Part shown: positions 33,980 to 45,176 of the stretch, one piece after another | Numbering within the stretch: the first letter of the stretch is position 1 | How the letters are laid out: each line of letters begins with the position of its first letter | From: Lineus longissimus | Taxonomy: Eukaryota; Nemertea; Pilidiophora; Heteronemertea; Lineidae | Assembly: GCF_910592395.1 (NCBI RefSeq) | Contig: NC_088308.1 | Location: forward strand, 14,835,501-14,899,500 | Length of the DNA: 64,000 nt | Direction: 5' to 3' | Notes under the pieces: generated by a model | The model's input: only the letters and a program-made list of their open reading frames with translations | Told to the model about the DNA's origin: nothing | Databases searched by the model: none | Made by a program: the position numbers and the translations under genes

Positions 33980-34161
33980 GTTACGTCAGTCAACTGATGA
34001 AGGTGCTTACAGAAGAAGTGGTGGTGAATCCCCAGGAGTTTTCTGATGAGCTTGCCGCAATCACAGAGTCATTGCCATTGATTTCAAAATATGAGAAGCC
34101 AAGTAAAGAAGAGGCTGTTGCCAAATACAGTCATTTTGAGAAGTTTCAATCTGATCATTGA
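33980..34161 (+). pseudogene. Terminal exon of an unrecognised TE-type gene
   Basis: After the acceptor CACTTTCAG the frame reads YVSQLMKVLTEEVVVNPQEF, then ESLPLISKYEKPSKEEAVAK and SHFEKFQSDH to a TGA. I associate this C-terminal pattern (a short helical stretch, then YxxPSKEEAVA) with uncharacterised transposon proteins of marine invertebrates, but cannot name the family. No upstream exon is visible because the type-B Helentron-like element ends 127 bp before it. It converges on the P2RX7-C-like gene. Confidence 0.45.
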
Positions 34162-34190
34162 CATTTTGGCTGAAATGTAGTAGAGGGCAC

Positions 34191-34250
34191 AGTGTGACAT
34201 GTCATGAGGAGGTGCCATATAGTGTGACATGTCATGAGGAGGTGCCATAT
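34191..34250. repeat. Exact 30 bp tandem duplication
   Basis: A 30 bp unit beginning AGTGTGACATGTCATGAGGA occurs twice in a row without mismatch, just downstream of the exon ending at 34161. Confidence 0.9.
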
Positions 34251-34398
34251 TAATACTAAGAGTCCAACACAGTATTGCAACATTGTCGAAGACAGTCAGT
34301 TTTAGAAGTGCACCAGTCAGTGGACCTTTTGTATTATGTATTAGAAGTGCACCTTTTATATAAATAATGAATTTTCTATGTTATACAATTTTTTACCT

Positions 34399-35002
34399 TC
34401 ATTCTTCTGCCCATTTTAATCCCTCGAACTGAAAGTTATCCTCAAGGCCAGGTGGAGGGAATTGTGCTCTTATTCTGCAAACACAACAGGCTGGTAATGG
34501 CACTCGTACCTCCTTCCAGAGGAAGCCCCAGCACCATCTTGCCAATTGGCGATATGTAATGTGGCGGTTCTTCTTATGTATGGGTCCATCGATTGCTTTC
34601 CGCCCATACTGCAACTTGTACTGGAACCAGGCTTTCTGCAGCACCCAAGGGTCAAGACTAACACTGGCAAAAGCAGGTGTGTCCGTCATGCAGTCGAAAA
34701 TAAAACTGATTACAGGCTCAGGCCCAAAGATGCAGTTTAAGGAAATTCGCTCACCAACGGTCATCCCGAAGCCTCCAATCTTCATCCTCGCCGGCCTCAA
34801 GCACATTCTCCAACATTGCCGGATCATCGCTCTCATATTCTGGTTCAAACTGATATGGCGCTATCAATCTTTGTTCACCCCGAGGTAAATCACCATCCTC
34901 AAAACCCACATATTCTCCATCAGAGTCACTAACTACGTTGAATCCGTCTGAAAAGTCACTTGGATTCGAAGAGCTACAACTGATTTCACTACTATCCACC
35001 AT
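34399..35002 (-). CDS. Two-exon protein with P2RX7-C-like domain
   Basis: Exon 1 is 35002-34755 and exon 2 is 34705-34399; the 49 bp intron has GT..AG ends and the phases join to 184 residues. Exon 1 is acidic and Ser-rich (MVDSSEISCSSSNPSDFSD) and contains PYQFEPEYESDD. Exon 2 reads SLDPWVLQKAWFQYKLQYG, then RHITYRQLARWCWGFL, VPLPACCVCRIRAQFPPPG and ends FEGLKWAEE. This matches the C-terminal ballast-like domain known from P2X7 receptors (P2RX7_C), which in invertebrates occurs in many stand-alone, apparently TE-linked proteins without channel segments. Compared with the relatives I remember, the Cys-rich segment before SLDPW is shortened. A CRE-like TGACGTCA lies about 50 bp upstream of the ATG. 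Function unknown. Confidence 0.7.
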
Positions 35003-35230
35003 GTTTGTTGTTAAGAATCAGCTGATCAGCTGGCCTTGCCTTGTGTGACGTCACGCATATGCGGGCTGGAGAGGCGGGATTTTTTTCGTGCGCTTTTTCA
35101 AAACTCCTTATATCGCGTTTCGAGGTCTACCAAATTTATTTTTCAACCAATTATTTGAAATCCTGAGGAAAAGTTACATGAAAATACTCAATGAAAATGA
35201 CCATAAGAGGGAGACTTTAAGGTAAAACAT

Positions 35231-35567
35231 GACTTAGTCAAAAGAACAAAGTTAGACTTTAGGTAAACAAGGGTTTATTGTTAAACCCGAGTAATAGGAA
35301 AAGTGGTACGACAAATCCAAGACTTTTTAAAAAAGGCCTCAAAAACATTGTCTTTGGCATTAATTTTAGGAAAAAGACATTGTCTTTGGCCACAATTTTA
35401 GGGAAAAGTGGTATTTCTAGAAATTGCCTTTTTACTGAAATTGAACTCAAATGGCTCTAGATATTGTCTTTTTCCTAAAATTAAGGCTAAAGACAATGTT
35501 TTTTTGGGTCGTTTTAGGAAAGTCGTGGATTTGTCGTACTTTCATTTTCCTTTTGACTAGTTATGTT
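35231..35567. repeat. Long foldback element
   Basis: TAGTCAAAAG at 35231 and CTTTTGACTA ending at 35567 start a long imperfect inverted repeat of about 110 bp per arm. It includes GTACGACAAATCCAAGACTT matched on the right by AAGTCGTGGATTTGTCGTAC, and AACATTGTCTTT matched by AAAGACAATGTT. TTAATTTTAGGAAAAAGACA recurs in the arms. No coding capacity. Confidence 0.8.
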
Positions 35568-35831
35568 CATCTTCTGATGCAGAGTCAGTTTGACTGTTGT
35601 CATAGGTCTGTGATGAAGGATTGCTGGCAGGTTGATCTATGCTAGTGAAAACGGCTGCATCAGGGAAAATGCTGTACAGATTGTTTGGCTTCACCTGACA
35701 GCTCCACTTCACTAGAATTTACATGCAATTTTGACTGGCGCACAACATCTGTGGAATGTGGTGTGCAATGTGACTGCATGCTAATCCCAGGCTGATTAAG
35801 ATAATAAGACACTGTCAGATATTTCAAATGA

Positions 35832-37118
35832 AATGGCCAGGGGCCATTGTGCTCACCGTATAGATATTTTATGCTTTGGAATTCATCCAGGTTAAAAAAA
35901 ATTGTACGTGTATAGTATATAGGTCAAACCAAAGTCGGTATGACATGTGATGTATCGTTGCTTGGAGTAAGTACCATAAACAAGTCACTAATAAACGAGA
36001 TATTGCACTTTTTACCTATTTTAGTTTTGGCCTCCTGGTGGCCAAGTTGAGTACCAGATCAGATTGAAAATCGGTGTCCGAGATGACATGACATAGGGAG
36101 TCATGTGTACCAAATTTCAAGTTCATAGCTTTAGTGGTTAAGAAACGTGCCATAGTTACAATCAAGCAACCAATTTACTCCATTTGACCTCTGTGACCTT
36201 TAAAAGCAGGTCAGATCAAAAACTCATATGATATATGATGTATCCTTGCTAGGAGAACTTACCATCAAAATGTTATTGAAAAGAATCACTAATAAGCGAG
36301 ATATCACATTTTCTAGGTTTTCACTTTTGGCCCCCTAGTGGCCAAGTCGAAAATCAGACCGGACTGAAATTCAGGGTCAGAGGTCAGCTGACCTAGGGGG
36401 TCCTTTGTACAAAGTCTCAAGTGCATAGCCTCAGGGGTTAACAAACGTTCCACAGTTTCGCTCAAATGGCCAATTTACGCCATTTGACCTCTGTGACCTT
36501 GACAAGTAAATTAAATCAAAAACCTGTGTCATATGTGATGTATCCTTGCTAAGAGTATCTACCATAAAATCTTTACCGAAAACTAATCAGTAATAAGCGA
36601 GATATGGCACTATTCAAATTTTTCGTTTTGGCCCCCTGGTGGCCAAGTTAAGAATCAGACCAAACCGAAAATCAGTGTCAAAGGTCGTCTGACCTAGGGG
36701 GTCATGTGTACCAAGTTTAAAATTCATAGCTTTAGTGGTTAAGAAACGTGCCATAATTACACACAAACAGCCAATTCACACTATTTGACCTCTGTGACCT
36801 TGAAAAGTACGCCACATCGACCAGATTTTTTGTCAACATGTAGAGCTACGTCACAGGTGCCTACATACCAAATTTAAAGACTATAGGACGAATAAAGACA
36901 AAACGTGCCACTATCGGTGAAATTTTAGAGTTTGACCTCTGTGACCTTGAAAAGTAGGTCAAATCAAAAACCCGTATGACATGTGATGTATCCTTGCTAG
37001 GGGTACCCACCATAAAAATTTAGCAAAAACAAATCAGTAATAAACGATTTATCACACTTTTTAAGTTTTTGGTTTTAGCCCCCTGGTGGCCAGGTGAAGA
37101 ATCAGACCGGACCGAAAT
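35832..37118 (+). mobile_element. Helentron-like element C1 (3' end missing)
   Basis: 5' end AATGGCCAGGGGCCATTGT with arm GCTCACCGTA at 35851-35860. The body has about four ~300 bp monomers with GTGGCCAAGT, GTGGTTAAGAAACGTGCCA and TGACCTCTGTGACCTTG (36185, 36485, 36786, 36933). Similarity to the family stops near 37118 within the phrase GACCGGACCGAAATT. No 3' arm follows, so the copy is truncated shortly before the Gypsy insertion at 37308. Confidence 0.75.
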
Positions 37119-37302
37119 TAGCTGCAACATACTTCTTGATAAATCATGCAGTAAACTCAGTCAGAAGCTGTCTCAACTGAAGGACAGAAATATACTCCTT
37201 CATTTTCAATTCAAAGATTTATCACTGTTCTTAATAAGCGGAATAATGATGAGAAAAAATATTTGGAGTATGAATCCTGGCTGTTATCAATAACCAATTG
37301 TA
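37119..37302. other. Unassigned flank of the LTR element
   Basis: No recognised feature; separates the truncated C1 copy from the LTR. Confidence 0.4.
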
Positions 37303-37307
37303 TATTT

Positions 37308-37423
37308 TGTTGTAATAGTGGTATAGTGAAGGTAACAATGGATATTCTTACTGTAAACTTCATTGTGTCGGAACGGCCATCTTGGCTAACTCCCAGCGTC
37401 CTCACGTGACGCATATCACAACA
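37308..37423 (-). repeat. 3' LTR of the Gypsy element
   Basis: Read on the plus strand it starts TGTTGTAATAGTGG and ends GCATATCACAACA. It matches the other LTR except for one C/T difference. The polypurine tract lies immediately beside its inner edge at 37424-37434. Confidence 0.93.
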
Positions 37424-37776
37424 TCCCCCTTCTCATAACAGTCCATAGTGAACATGACAACTTCTAAAAGTCCATCTTAGCAAGGTACGATATCTGAGAA
37501 CCTTAAGTCCGAATAACTACCAGAGTCAGTTCGTTACTACTATCCTGGGCGTGATTACGAATTACTTGTACTAGTAAAGACAGCAGAACTAATAGTATGG
37601 CGCGCGCGACACCTTGGAGAGAACACCGAATATAAGAACTGTCAAAACTGAAAACAAAAAAACATATCTACAAATCTAGTCCAAATGAATAATATTGTCG
37701 CGTGCGCTTACTCTGAACATTGCTTATGGTTTGCGCAAACTGATGATTATTGTTCTTAACCTTCCTAACGTATTTT

Positions 37777-39091
37777 CTAGTCGTCGCGGTACCCGATTGG
37801 TTTTACGACTGCGCGACCTGAACGAGTAGAGACAACCTGCTTCGGATTACTAGTAGCTGGGACCTTTCCTGGGCTCGCATTGCGCAGTTCTCCGTTCGGC
37901 ATGCTTGGTGGTCCCGGACACGTAGTATCATTTCCCTGGCTGGCATCAGTCTGAAATGCCACCTGGTCACTGGGGGGTGGAATTACCGGCACATGATGAT
38001 GACCTGGGTTGATACGTGTAGCGACAGGCAGGTCTTCAGGAAGGGCGGTTTGATCGTATTGTTCCTTCATTGTTTGACTTCTAGTTGTTGTCTCTGCTGG
38101 GCTGTAGCGCTGGTAGTAGTGTGATGCGACGGAATCAGCGTGTTCAGACGACGGCCAAACATCATCTCGGCAGGGGATGGTAACCCCGGCCCAATAGGTG
38201 TGGCTCTAAGGTTCATCATGGCTACATCCAAGGATTTGCCCGTCTTCGTACATTTCTTGATAGTACGCTTTACAAGATCCACCATGGCTTCGCTGAAACC
38301 ATTACTATGCGGGTATCGTGGCGATGAGGTTGTGTGCGTAATGGACCACTCACTGCAGAACGTCTTCATCTCGGCTCCTGTGTAGTGTCCTCCATTGTCA
38401 CTGATGATCTCGTCTGGTCCGCCGAAGAAGCTGCAGGCACTGCGGATTTCTTTCGTGACTTTCTTGTAAGTAACGGGTGGCGGCATCTCTGCAACAATCG
38501 GGTACTTGGTGAAGTAGTCCGCTAAGACAAGATACATACGACCGTTAACCTCAAATAGATCTGAGGCCAATTTCATCCATGGTCCTTTGGCAATCTCATG
38601 CGGGATAAGGGGCTCCTTCTTGTCTTGAGGTCGGTACTCCTGGCAAGTACTGCATTTCGAGACAAGATCTTCCACATCTTTGTTAATGTTGGGCCAGTAT
38701 ACCAATTCCCTCGCCAGCCTTCTTGTTTTCTCAATGCCCTGGTGAGCATCGTGGAGCTGTTCGAGGATGTTTTTTCGAAGTTTCTCTGATATAATGACTT
38801 TCCCTTGAACAGTATACCCTCCTCAATAGCTAGCTCATCTCTGTATGACCAGAACTGTCTTAATGGTGCTGGAAGATCATGCTGTTTTGCTGGCCAGCCT
38901 CTCCAGATGTACTCGCTTAATTGCTGCAGGACTGGATCGCTGCTTGTGAGGTCACGGAGTTGCTGTGGTTTGTAGATTCCACAGTGGACAAGGTCTTGGT
39001 TGATCGTGTCACCCTCTATCTCCTGATCCTGGTAAGTTTCTGGCACTACATCAGCTGCGACAGAATGGACTCTGGTAGCTAGTTTTCCCAT
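37777..39091 (-). pseudogene. Gypsy integrase, frameshifted
   Basis: The segment starts just after the deletion near 39085 with the RNase H/integrase linker (QLRDLTSSDPVLQQLSEYI). A 1 bp shift near 38812 separates it from the zinc-binding region. That region reads LHDAHQGIEKTRR, giving the histidines, and KCSTCQEY, giving the cysteines. The DDE core follows: Asp in ASDLFEV, Asp in IISDNGGHYTG, Glu in NGFSEAMVDLVK. Another shift near 38070 separates the C-terminal tail, which includes STRSGRAVVKP. Integrase inserts the cDNA copy into the genome. With at least two frame breaks, this copy cannot encode a working enzyme. Confidence 0.88.
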
Positions 39092-39449
39092 ACATTTGTT
39101 TGTATGTGCGGACAGGCAGGGTGTTTCCTGATGCGCCAGTATCTATCTTCAGCTCCAAAAGATGCGTTCCTTTTATGTCTGGGATCCTCACATCCAAGTT
39201 GACGTAGGCTTCTGTTTCAGGCTTGACCCAAGTACGAAGTGCATCTAAACACGCACTTGATATTTTGATGGAGCTGAACTGCTGTAGACCAAGTGTTTCT
39301 GGGTCACTCTGGTCGGATTCTCGTTCATCTGTGTAGCCAATTTCGTGAACAGGCCTCCTGTTACCTCTACTACCAGTACCACTACCACGTCTACCACGTC
39401 GCTCAGCATTTCGATAGGGCTTCCGTCCATTTTTCGATTTTCTGCAACA
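39092..39449 (-). pseudogene. Gypsy protease remnant
   Basis: In the gag frame, after the TAA inside the second knuckle, the sequence reads through a basic Gly/Arg stretch to LLELKIDTGASGNTLPVR. This contains the retropepsin active-site motif DTGA at 39143-39132. It ends at QMYGK where the internal deletion joins out of frame to the integrase linker. Retropepsins cleave the polyprotein as dimers. RT and RNase H should follow and do not. Confidence 0.8.
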
Positions 39450-40157
39450 TTATTCCCAGTGGCCAAGAGTTCCACAGGCCTTACATTCATCATTATAGGC
39501 AGGGCACTGGCGTGGTTTGTGATGAAGCAGGCAGTTGCCGCATGGCTGGCGACTCGGCCTCGACTTGACAGCATCAACATCCATCCTTGCAGCTGCGCCA
39601 GATTCTTGCGTGAGTGCTGACGTTATGCTCTTGTGGCCAGCAACTATGGCCTCGTGTTTGCGGCCTTCAGCAACAGCAGCAGCTAAGGTGATACCACTGA
39701 TAGGTTTACTCAAAAGAAAGTTCTGATAATCAAGGATTGGGGTGCTTGCAGTGATAAGCTCAATTACCCTCTCCTCTAATTCACCTTTGGTCTCAAAACC
39801 ACATTCATTAGCTAAGGTTTGTGTTCTATTCACAAAGTCATCAAGAGTTTCATCTTTCTTCTGCAGGTAGTTGCGTAATTGCAGCCTTTTCACTCGTGGG
39901 TTGACAGCTATGCGTAGTTGATCTTGAAAAAGCGCCCAGAGTTTATCTGGATCTTTCTTATCTGGATCAGACAACCCACTAGCATTTAGGCGTCGTAAGC
40001 CTTCGTCACCTATGCCCCGCAAAATCTTCAGTGCTTTCTTTGGCTTGTCCGTTATTCCTTCATCTTCATAGAATATTTCCATATTCTGTTTAAACAACTT
40101 AAATGATTCTGACTGGTCCGGTTTGGACCAGTCCATTTGTGGAATTTTACCGGGCAT
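39450..40157 (-). pseudogene. Gypsy gag with zinc knuckles
   Basis: ATG at 40157 (MPGKIPQMDWSKPDQ) opens 235 codons. The capsid-like region includes LFKQNMEIFYEDEGI and RLQLRNYLQKKDETLDDFV. The end has two CCHC-type knuckles, CGNCLLHHKPRQC and CKACGTLGHWE. The second is cut by a TAA where a Lys codon would be expected before the final cysteines. Gag packages the element RNA. The leader between the LTR and the ATG is about 220 bp. Confidence 0.85.
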
Positions 40158-40375
40158 GTTTTCAAAGACAAAGTTCTACGTTTCAATGTTCTGGTGATTA
40201 CGATAAGCCTTTCCTGTGCAGTGTTGATGCACAGTGTGCAGTATATTGGCGTTATGACGTGTGGCCGTGCGTGCCTTCCGATGACTTATACCGGTAGTTC
40301 TGTGCTAATAACTTCGTATGAGGCTTGACTATTGTGTTCTACAATTCGTTATTGATAACTTTACCGCTGCCACCA

Positions 40376-40491
40376 TGTTGTAATAGTGGTATAGTGAAGG
40401 TAACAATGGATATTCTTACTGTAAACTTTATTGTGTCGGAACGGCCATCTTGGCTAACTCCCAGCGTCCTCACGTGACGCATATCACAACA
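40376..40491 (-). repeat. 5' LTR of the Gypsy element
   Basis: Same sequence as the LTR at 37308-37423 with one difference (ACTTTATTG here, ACTTCATTG there). On the minus strand it starts TGTTGTGATATGCG and ends ACTATTACAACA, followed by the primer-site-like TGGTGGCAGCGG. Confidence 0.93.
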
Positions 40492-40496
40492 TATTT

Positions 40497-41054
40497 GACA
40501 AACATTGTCAGCATAATTCATTCACTTGTACGAAATAAAATGCACCTCTTTAAAAAGGAAATCCCTATATTGAGTATTAGTCTTCATTTTTCTACTATGT
40601 TCCAACTTTAATTTGTGGACACTCCTCCACCCTTCTTATCATAGTCTTCTCATCCAAGTATCAAGTCTGTGAGTTTCTCCAAGCTCATGAGCTGTTAGTC
40701 TATGGAGGCTGTAGAAAGAAGGGAAACTTACCCAGCCATGCAGGTGCAGTTGGCAGTCAACACCCAGCTATCTTTATGCAGGTACACCTTTGCTCTCATG
40801 ACGAAGTAAGGTTCAGGAGACCGACGGTTCAATTTGTGGACACTCACCACCCTTCTTATTGTAACAGACGTCTTGAAATTCTATTTATACTTAACCCTTT
40901 CCCTGCGGATGTACGCTTTTTTGCGACCAAAAAAAATTTCCGATCTGTGCGGATGTATGGAGAACTGCGACTTGTTAGAGACCTGAATCAGACGATGTTT
41001 TCAATAGAAAATTAGTACAGAAACTTGTCGCTAGGTGTCCTGCCATGTTCTGCC
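40497..41054. other. Unassigned sequence with a diverged direct repeat
   Basis: ATTTGTGGACACTC..CACCCTTCTTAT occurs near 40609 and again near 40832 with small differences. Otherwise nothing recognised. Confidence 0.4.
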
Positions 41055-42262
41055 ATAATTCATGCACTTGATGAAAAGAAGTGTGTACTCCTTGTATTAC
41101 TCGATATTAGCGCTGCATTTGACACTGTGGACCATTCCAGATTACTTCAGAGACTTGCTGCTATGGGTGTTACTGGCACAGCACTGGCATGGGTTTCACC
41201 TTATCTTGATAGCAGATCACAAGATGTCTGCATTGAAGGCAAAATTGTCAAGACCTAGTCCTATCAAGTTCGGTGTTCCCCAGGGCTCTATACTGGGACC
41301 AGTACTTTTTACTGTCTACACTACCCCAGTCGGTGGAATCATCCGTAAGCATGCCATTATGTACCACTTATATGCTGATGACAGTCAATTGTATGTGGCC
41401 TTCACTATAACTGAGATTAGTACCACCTGCTCCAAGATCTCTAATGCTGCCCACGATTTAAATCTCTGGTTGGTTGACAACTTTCTTAGCTGTAATGGCT
41501 GTTCCCGCAGGTTCAGCAGCATTATCAATCTCCCCGCCATCCGTATCATTGATGCAAATGTATATTCTTCTGTTTCTGCACGAGATTTGGGTGTGATCTT
41601 GGACCGTGATTTCAATTTCAAAGAACACATTAACACATGTGTACGGGCCACCAATTTTCACATCCGTAACAACGGGAAAATCAGAAAATATCTAACTCCA
41701 AATACCACCAGGTTATATGTCCAGGCTCTTGTAATAGCTCGCCTGGATTTCTGTAATTCCCTTTTCCTTGGTTTTCCTAATTCAACAATTACACCCCTTC
41801 AGAAGGTACAAAACTCTGCCGCTCGCCTAATTACCAAGACCAAGAAACGATCTTCCATCTCCCCAGTACTCAGGTCTCTACATTGGCTTCCTGTGCAACA
41901 GCGCATCAAGTACAAGGTTCTCCTTCTTACTTACAAGTGTCTTCACTAACTTGCTCCCTAATACCTTTCAGAACTTCTCACCGTTCATACCGTTTCTCGA
42001 ACTCTGCGCTCTTCATCGGCCGTTCTTCTGTCTATCCCAAAGGCCAATGTCATGTCAGTCGGTGGTAGAGCATTTTCAATTGGAGCCCCTCAGCTGTGTA
42101 ACAAAGTTCCTTCCACTGTTAGGAAATGCAGCTCTCTGTTATCTTTCAAGGGACAACTTAAACATTTGCTTTTTAAAGAGGCCTATCAAGCACTTTGAGC
42201 GGCCAGTTAATGGTTGGATACTGCGCTATACGAGACTCGTATTATCATTATTATTATATGAA
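41055..42262 (+). pseudogene. 5'-truncated L2-type LINE (reverse transcriptase)
   Basis: Coding starts inside the RT domain (IIHALDEKKCVLLVLLDISA). RT motifs are visible: A in LDISAAFDTVDH, B in GVPQGSILGPVLF after a frameshift near 41260, and C in YADDSQLYVAF. The C-terminal region with RLDFCNSLFLG, NSAARLITKTKK and LHWLPVQQRIKYKVLLLTYK is typical of the L2/CR1 group. The frame is lost again near 41950. The 3' end has GCGCTATACGAG and an (ATT)n tail at 42239-42258, as in L2-like elements that reuse a short repeat tail. Truncated by incomplete reverse transcription. Confidence 0.88.
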
Positions 42263-42516
42263 CTGTGCAAGTCGTGGGGCTTGTTCTACACCTTCGCATT
42301 TATGACAGAAGGCAAACACCTGATAATCACTATCTGGGGCAAACGGCAGCGATTGTGCTGAAACGTATCGAGGGTTTCCTTGATAAGAGTCATTGCGCCT
42401 TTACAGACAATTTTTAACAATTCTGTTGGCCTTTTACGGAGGATGGCAATACACAAGATGCATATTCGTGGAACTCTCAGGGTTGATCGCAGAGGATATC
42501 CCAAACCCGTCATCAA

Positions 42517-43236
42517 GAAGGGGCCATTGTGCTCACCGTATAGATATTTGGTGCTTTGGATTTCATCCTGGTTAAGAAACATTGTACATGTATAGTATAT
42601 AGGTCAAACCAAAGTCGGTATGACATGTGATATATCGTTGCTTGGAGTACCATAAGAATATCATAAAAAACAAGTCACTATTAAACGAGATATTGCACTT
42701 TTTAACTATTTCAGTTTTGGCCTCCTGGTGGCCAAAATCTAGTACCAGATCAGATCGAAATTGTGTCTGAGGTTACATGACGTAGGGAGGGAGTCGTGTG
42801 TACCGAATTTCAAGTTCATAGCTTTAGTGATTAAGAAATGGCATAGTTACAACCAATTAATGACCAATTTACGCAATTTGCCCTCTGTGACCTTGAAAAG
42901 AAGGTCAAATCAAAACCTTAGGTATTATGTCATATATCCTAATAAGAAGTACATGTGATAAAATATTTGGAGATCATACGGTCATTAGTTCAGGACTTAT
43001 AGCACTTTTTGTGTTTTCAGTCTTGGCCCCCTAGTGGCAAAGTCAAGAATCAGATTGAACTGAAATTCGTTGTCAGACGTCATCTGACCTAGGCGGTCAT
43101 ACACATAAAGTTTCAAGCTCATAGCCCTAGTGGTTAAGAAACCTACCACAGTTATGCTCAAACGACGGACAACAATGACGACGACGTACGCCGGACACTG
43201 CGGTATTGTATAGTCTCCCTTACGGTGAGCCAAAAA
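42517..43236 (+). mobile_element. Helentron-like element C2
   Basis: 5' GGGGCCATTGTGCTCACCG with arm GCTCACCGTA at 42531-42540. 3' arm TACGGTGAGC at 43221-43230 followed by CAAAAA. A (GACGAC) tract precedes the 3' end. The body has about two monomers. At 0.72 kb it is the shortest complete copy. Confidence 0.78.
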
Positions 43237-45176
43237 GGGAGAACTAGATGGAAGCGATCCGGATGCGTTGTCGTTTGTAAATGGAAATACAAAAGATATG
43301 TTCTGACCAAATAAGCATCGCCTAGAATTGGTTCCAGTCGAAAATGACGTAGTGTGGAGAAAGTGAAGTGCAATATAGTTCGTGACTATAATGATGGCAT
43401 GTAAGGAATCAACCGTGCTGATCAGATGCTCTCGTACTATAATGGCCTAGCAAAACCGTGCGTCGCTACAAAAAGATTGCCCTCCACATCCTAGAAGTTG
43501 GCTTGCTGAACGCCTGGATTTTTTATAGTGATGTCGGTTGAAACACTGCTTCAATTTCGAGAGACGGTTATCTCCTAATTGGGCTACAGGAAGATTTTAG
43601 ATTTCAGAGGATTGGAAATCATTTTTCATTCTAGTTCATTCATTGTAGTTTTCAGACATTTGTGTGTTCCACATGTTCCGAGAAAAGAAGTGATTATGAC
43701 TTTATTTATCTCTTTTTGAATCAAAATAAGCAAATTTCGAAAACAGCAAGTAATTTTCAGTTACTTTTATTTATTACACATTCATGCAAAAAGGCCAATA
43801 ATTTTTATTAGAAAACAATTAGTCAATATTATAAAATTACATCGTTTCAGAGTTCTTTCTTTATTCTGGAATATGGAGTTTGTGTACTGAGACCAGTCAA
43901 CTTGAGAACGTTCACCAGACGTCCCGTGAAAGACGACATCTTGTTTATTTTACACCAATAATTGGTTCTTTCTCCTTACCAAAATGAATTGACAGTTCCC
44001 TACGCCCTTGCCAAAGAAGTTATATTACATTAGCCTACTACGAATATACTCGTAGCTGGCAATGGCGGTGGGGACGTTAGTGCGAATATATTCGTAGGTC
44101 GGCAGCGAACGTGTATTACTACATATTGTTATTTGGAGATCAAACTACACACTACAAATATAATTCATTCAATAGGGTCTGAACTTCCTTGCAGTCTTCA
44201 TCTGCACTATTCGCTGTTTGTCCTCTTCAAACTTCTTTCGCATGTCAGCAATGTCTAAAAAAATTAAACAAACAAGTATATAAAACAAAGTGGCAGCTAT
44301 ATATGGCCATTACGCCACACTCCTAAAATAACCACGAGCATGGCAAATCGACCAGTAATTTGTGGTTGCATGGTGTTTGTCCTTGGATAGCATTTCTATT
44401 GCTAGAGATTGTGGCCTTTGGTTGCAGCCTCCTAGTGGCAAAATTAGGAATCGACCAGGACCAAAATTTAGTCTCCCAAGGTGTCATTTGAATTCCTTTG
44501 ATTGGAACATTTGTAAGCATTACCAATTACAATGTTGATAGCTCCAGTAAGCATATAAATAATGAATAACAAATGCACGAATTACAACAATGGTATTTGC
44601 GAAATTAGCATAAGAAAACTTCTAGTTCTTGCCCAAATCACACAAACCCGCCGACACCAGAGCATAGGAATAAGTTCACTTATGACTTCTTTACTTTTGA
44701 TGTATATGTGAGAGTTAAGAGTTTTTTTCAAAGTACAAGAAACATCGATAACTCCTGGGTTATTAAGCTTGAAAAATAGGAAAGACTGTCCGAGATTGGA
44801 GAACAACCCTGTATCGTTTTACCAGAATCTATTTAATAAATATGGCAGTTTGGTTTGCAACGGCCAAGGGTTGAGGGGTTTCAATAGATGATCACTTGAA
44901 CCACAGTGACCCAATGACCAAGTCATTTACTTACATATTTCATGCCTATTAACAAATAGGTAAAATTATGAAAAACTGACAAATACCAAGCCCAGACAAA
45001 AGCAATTTCAACGAAACGAATAATATAATAAACCGCGGAAAACTAGGCATGTTGTTAAGTGAGTTTCGCCCATTTTTCGCTAATTTTTCAGTGTTTGAAA
45101 ATAATGGTGGTTAGACTTCCTGGAGTGTACCAGATTACAACCCAACCCATTACTGACCCAGGCTTTTGCTTAATAA
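43237..45176. other. Unassigned region with one Helentron-like fragment
   Basis: At about 44395-44545 there is a degraded monomer (GCAGCCTCCTAGTGGCAAAA, ATCGACCAGGACCAAAATTT, CTCCCAAGGTGTCA). The rest, including paired ACGAATATACTCGTAG/GCGAATATATTCGTAG words near 44040-44095, is not assigned to any gene. Confidence 0.45.

Larger units (their letters stand above)
37303..40496 (-). mobile_element. Ty3/Gypsy LTR retrotransposon lacking RT and RNase H
   Basis: LTRs of 116 bp at 37308-37423 and 40376-40491 differ at a single position. The 5 bp duplication TATTT flanks the element (37303-37307, 40492-40496). On the minus strand the order is LTR, a TGGTGGCAGCGG primer-site-like sequence directly after the LTR, gag with zinc knuckles, protease, integrase, the polypurine tract GAGAAGGGGGA, LTR. 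The reverse transcriptase and RNase H between protease and integrase are absent; the break is near 39085. Near-identical LTRs imply a recent insertion, so this copy was probably mobilised in trans. Confidence 0.93.

Noticed and set aside
39245-39580. Separate Val-rich protein opposite or beside the Gypsy gag
   Set aside because: It is an out-of-frame reading of the gag-protease region.
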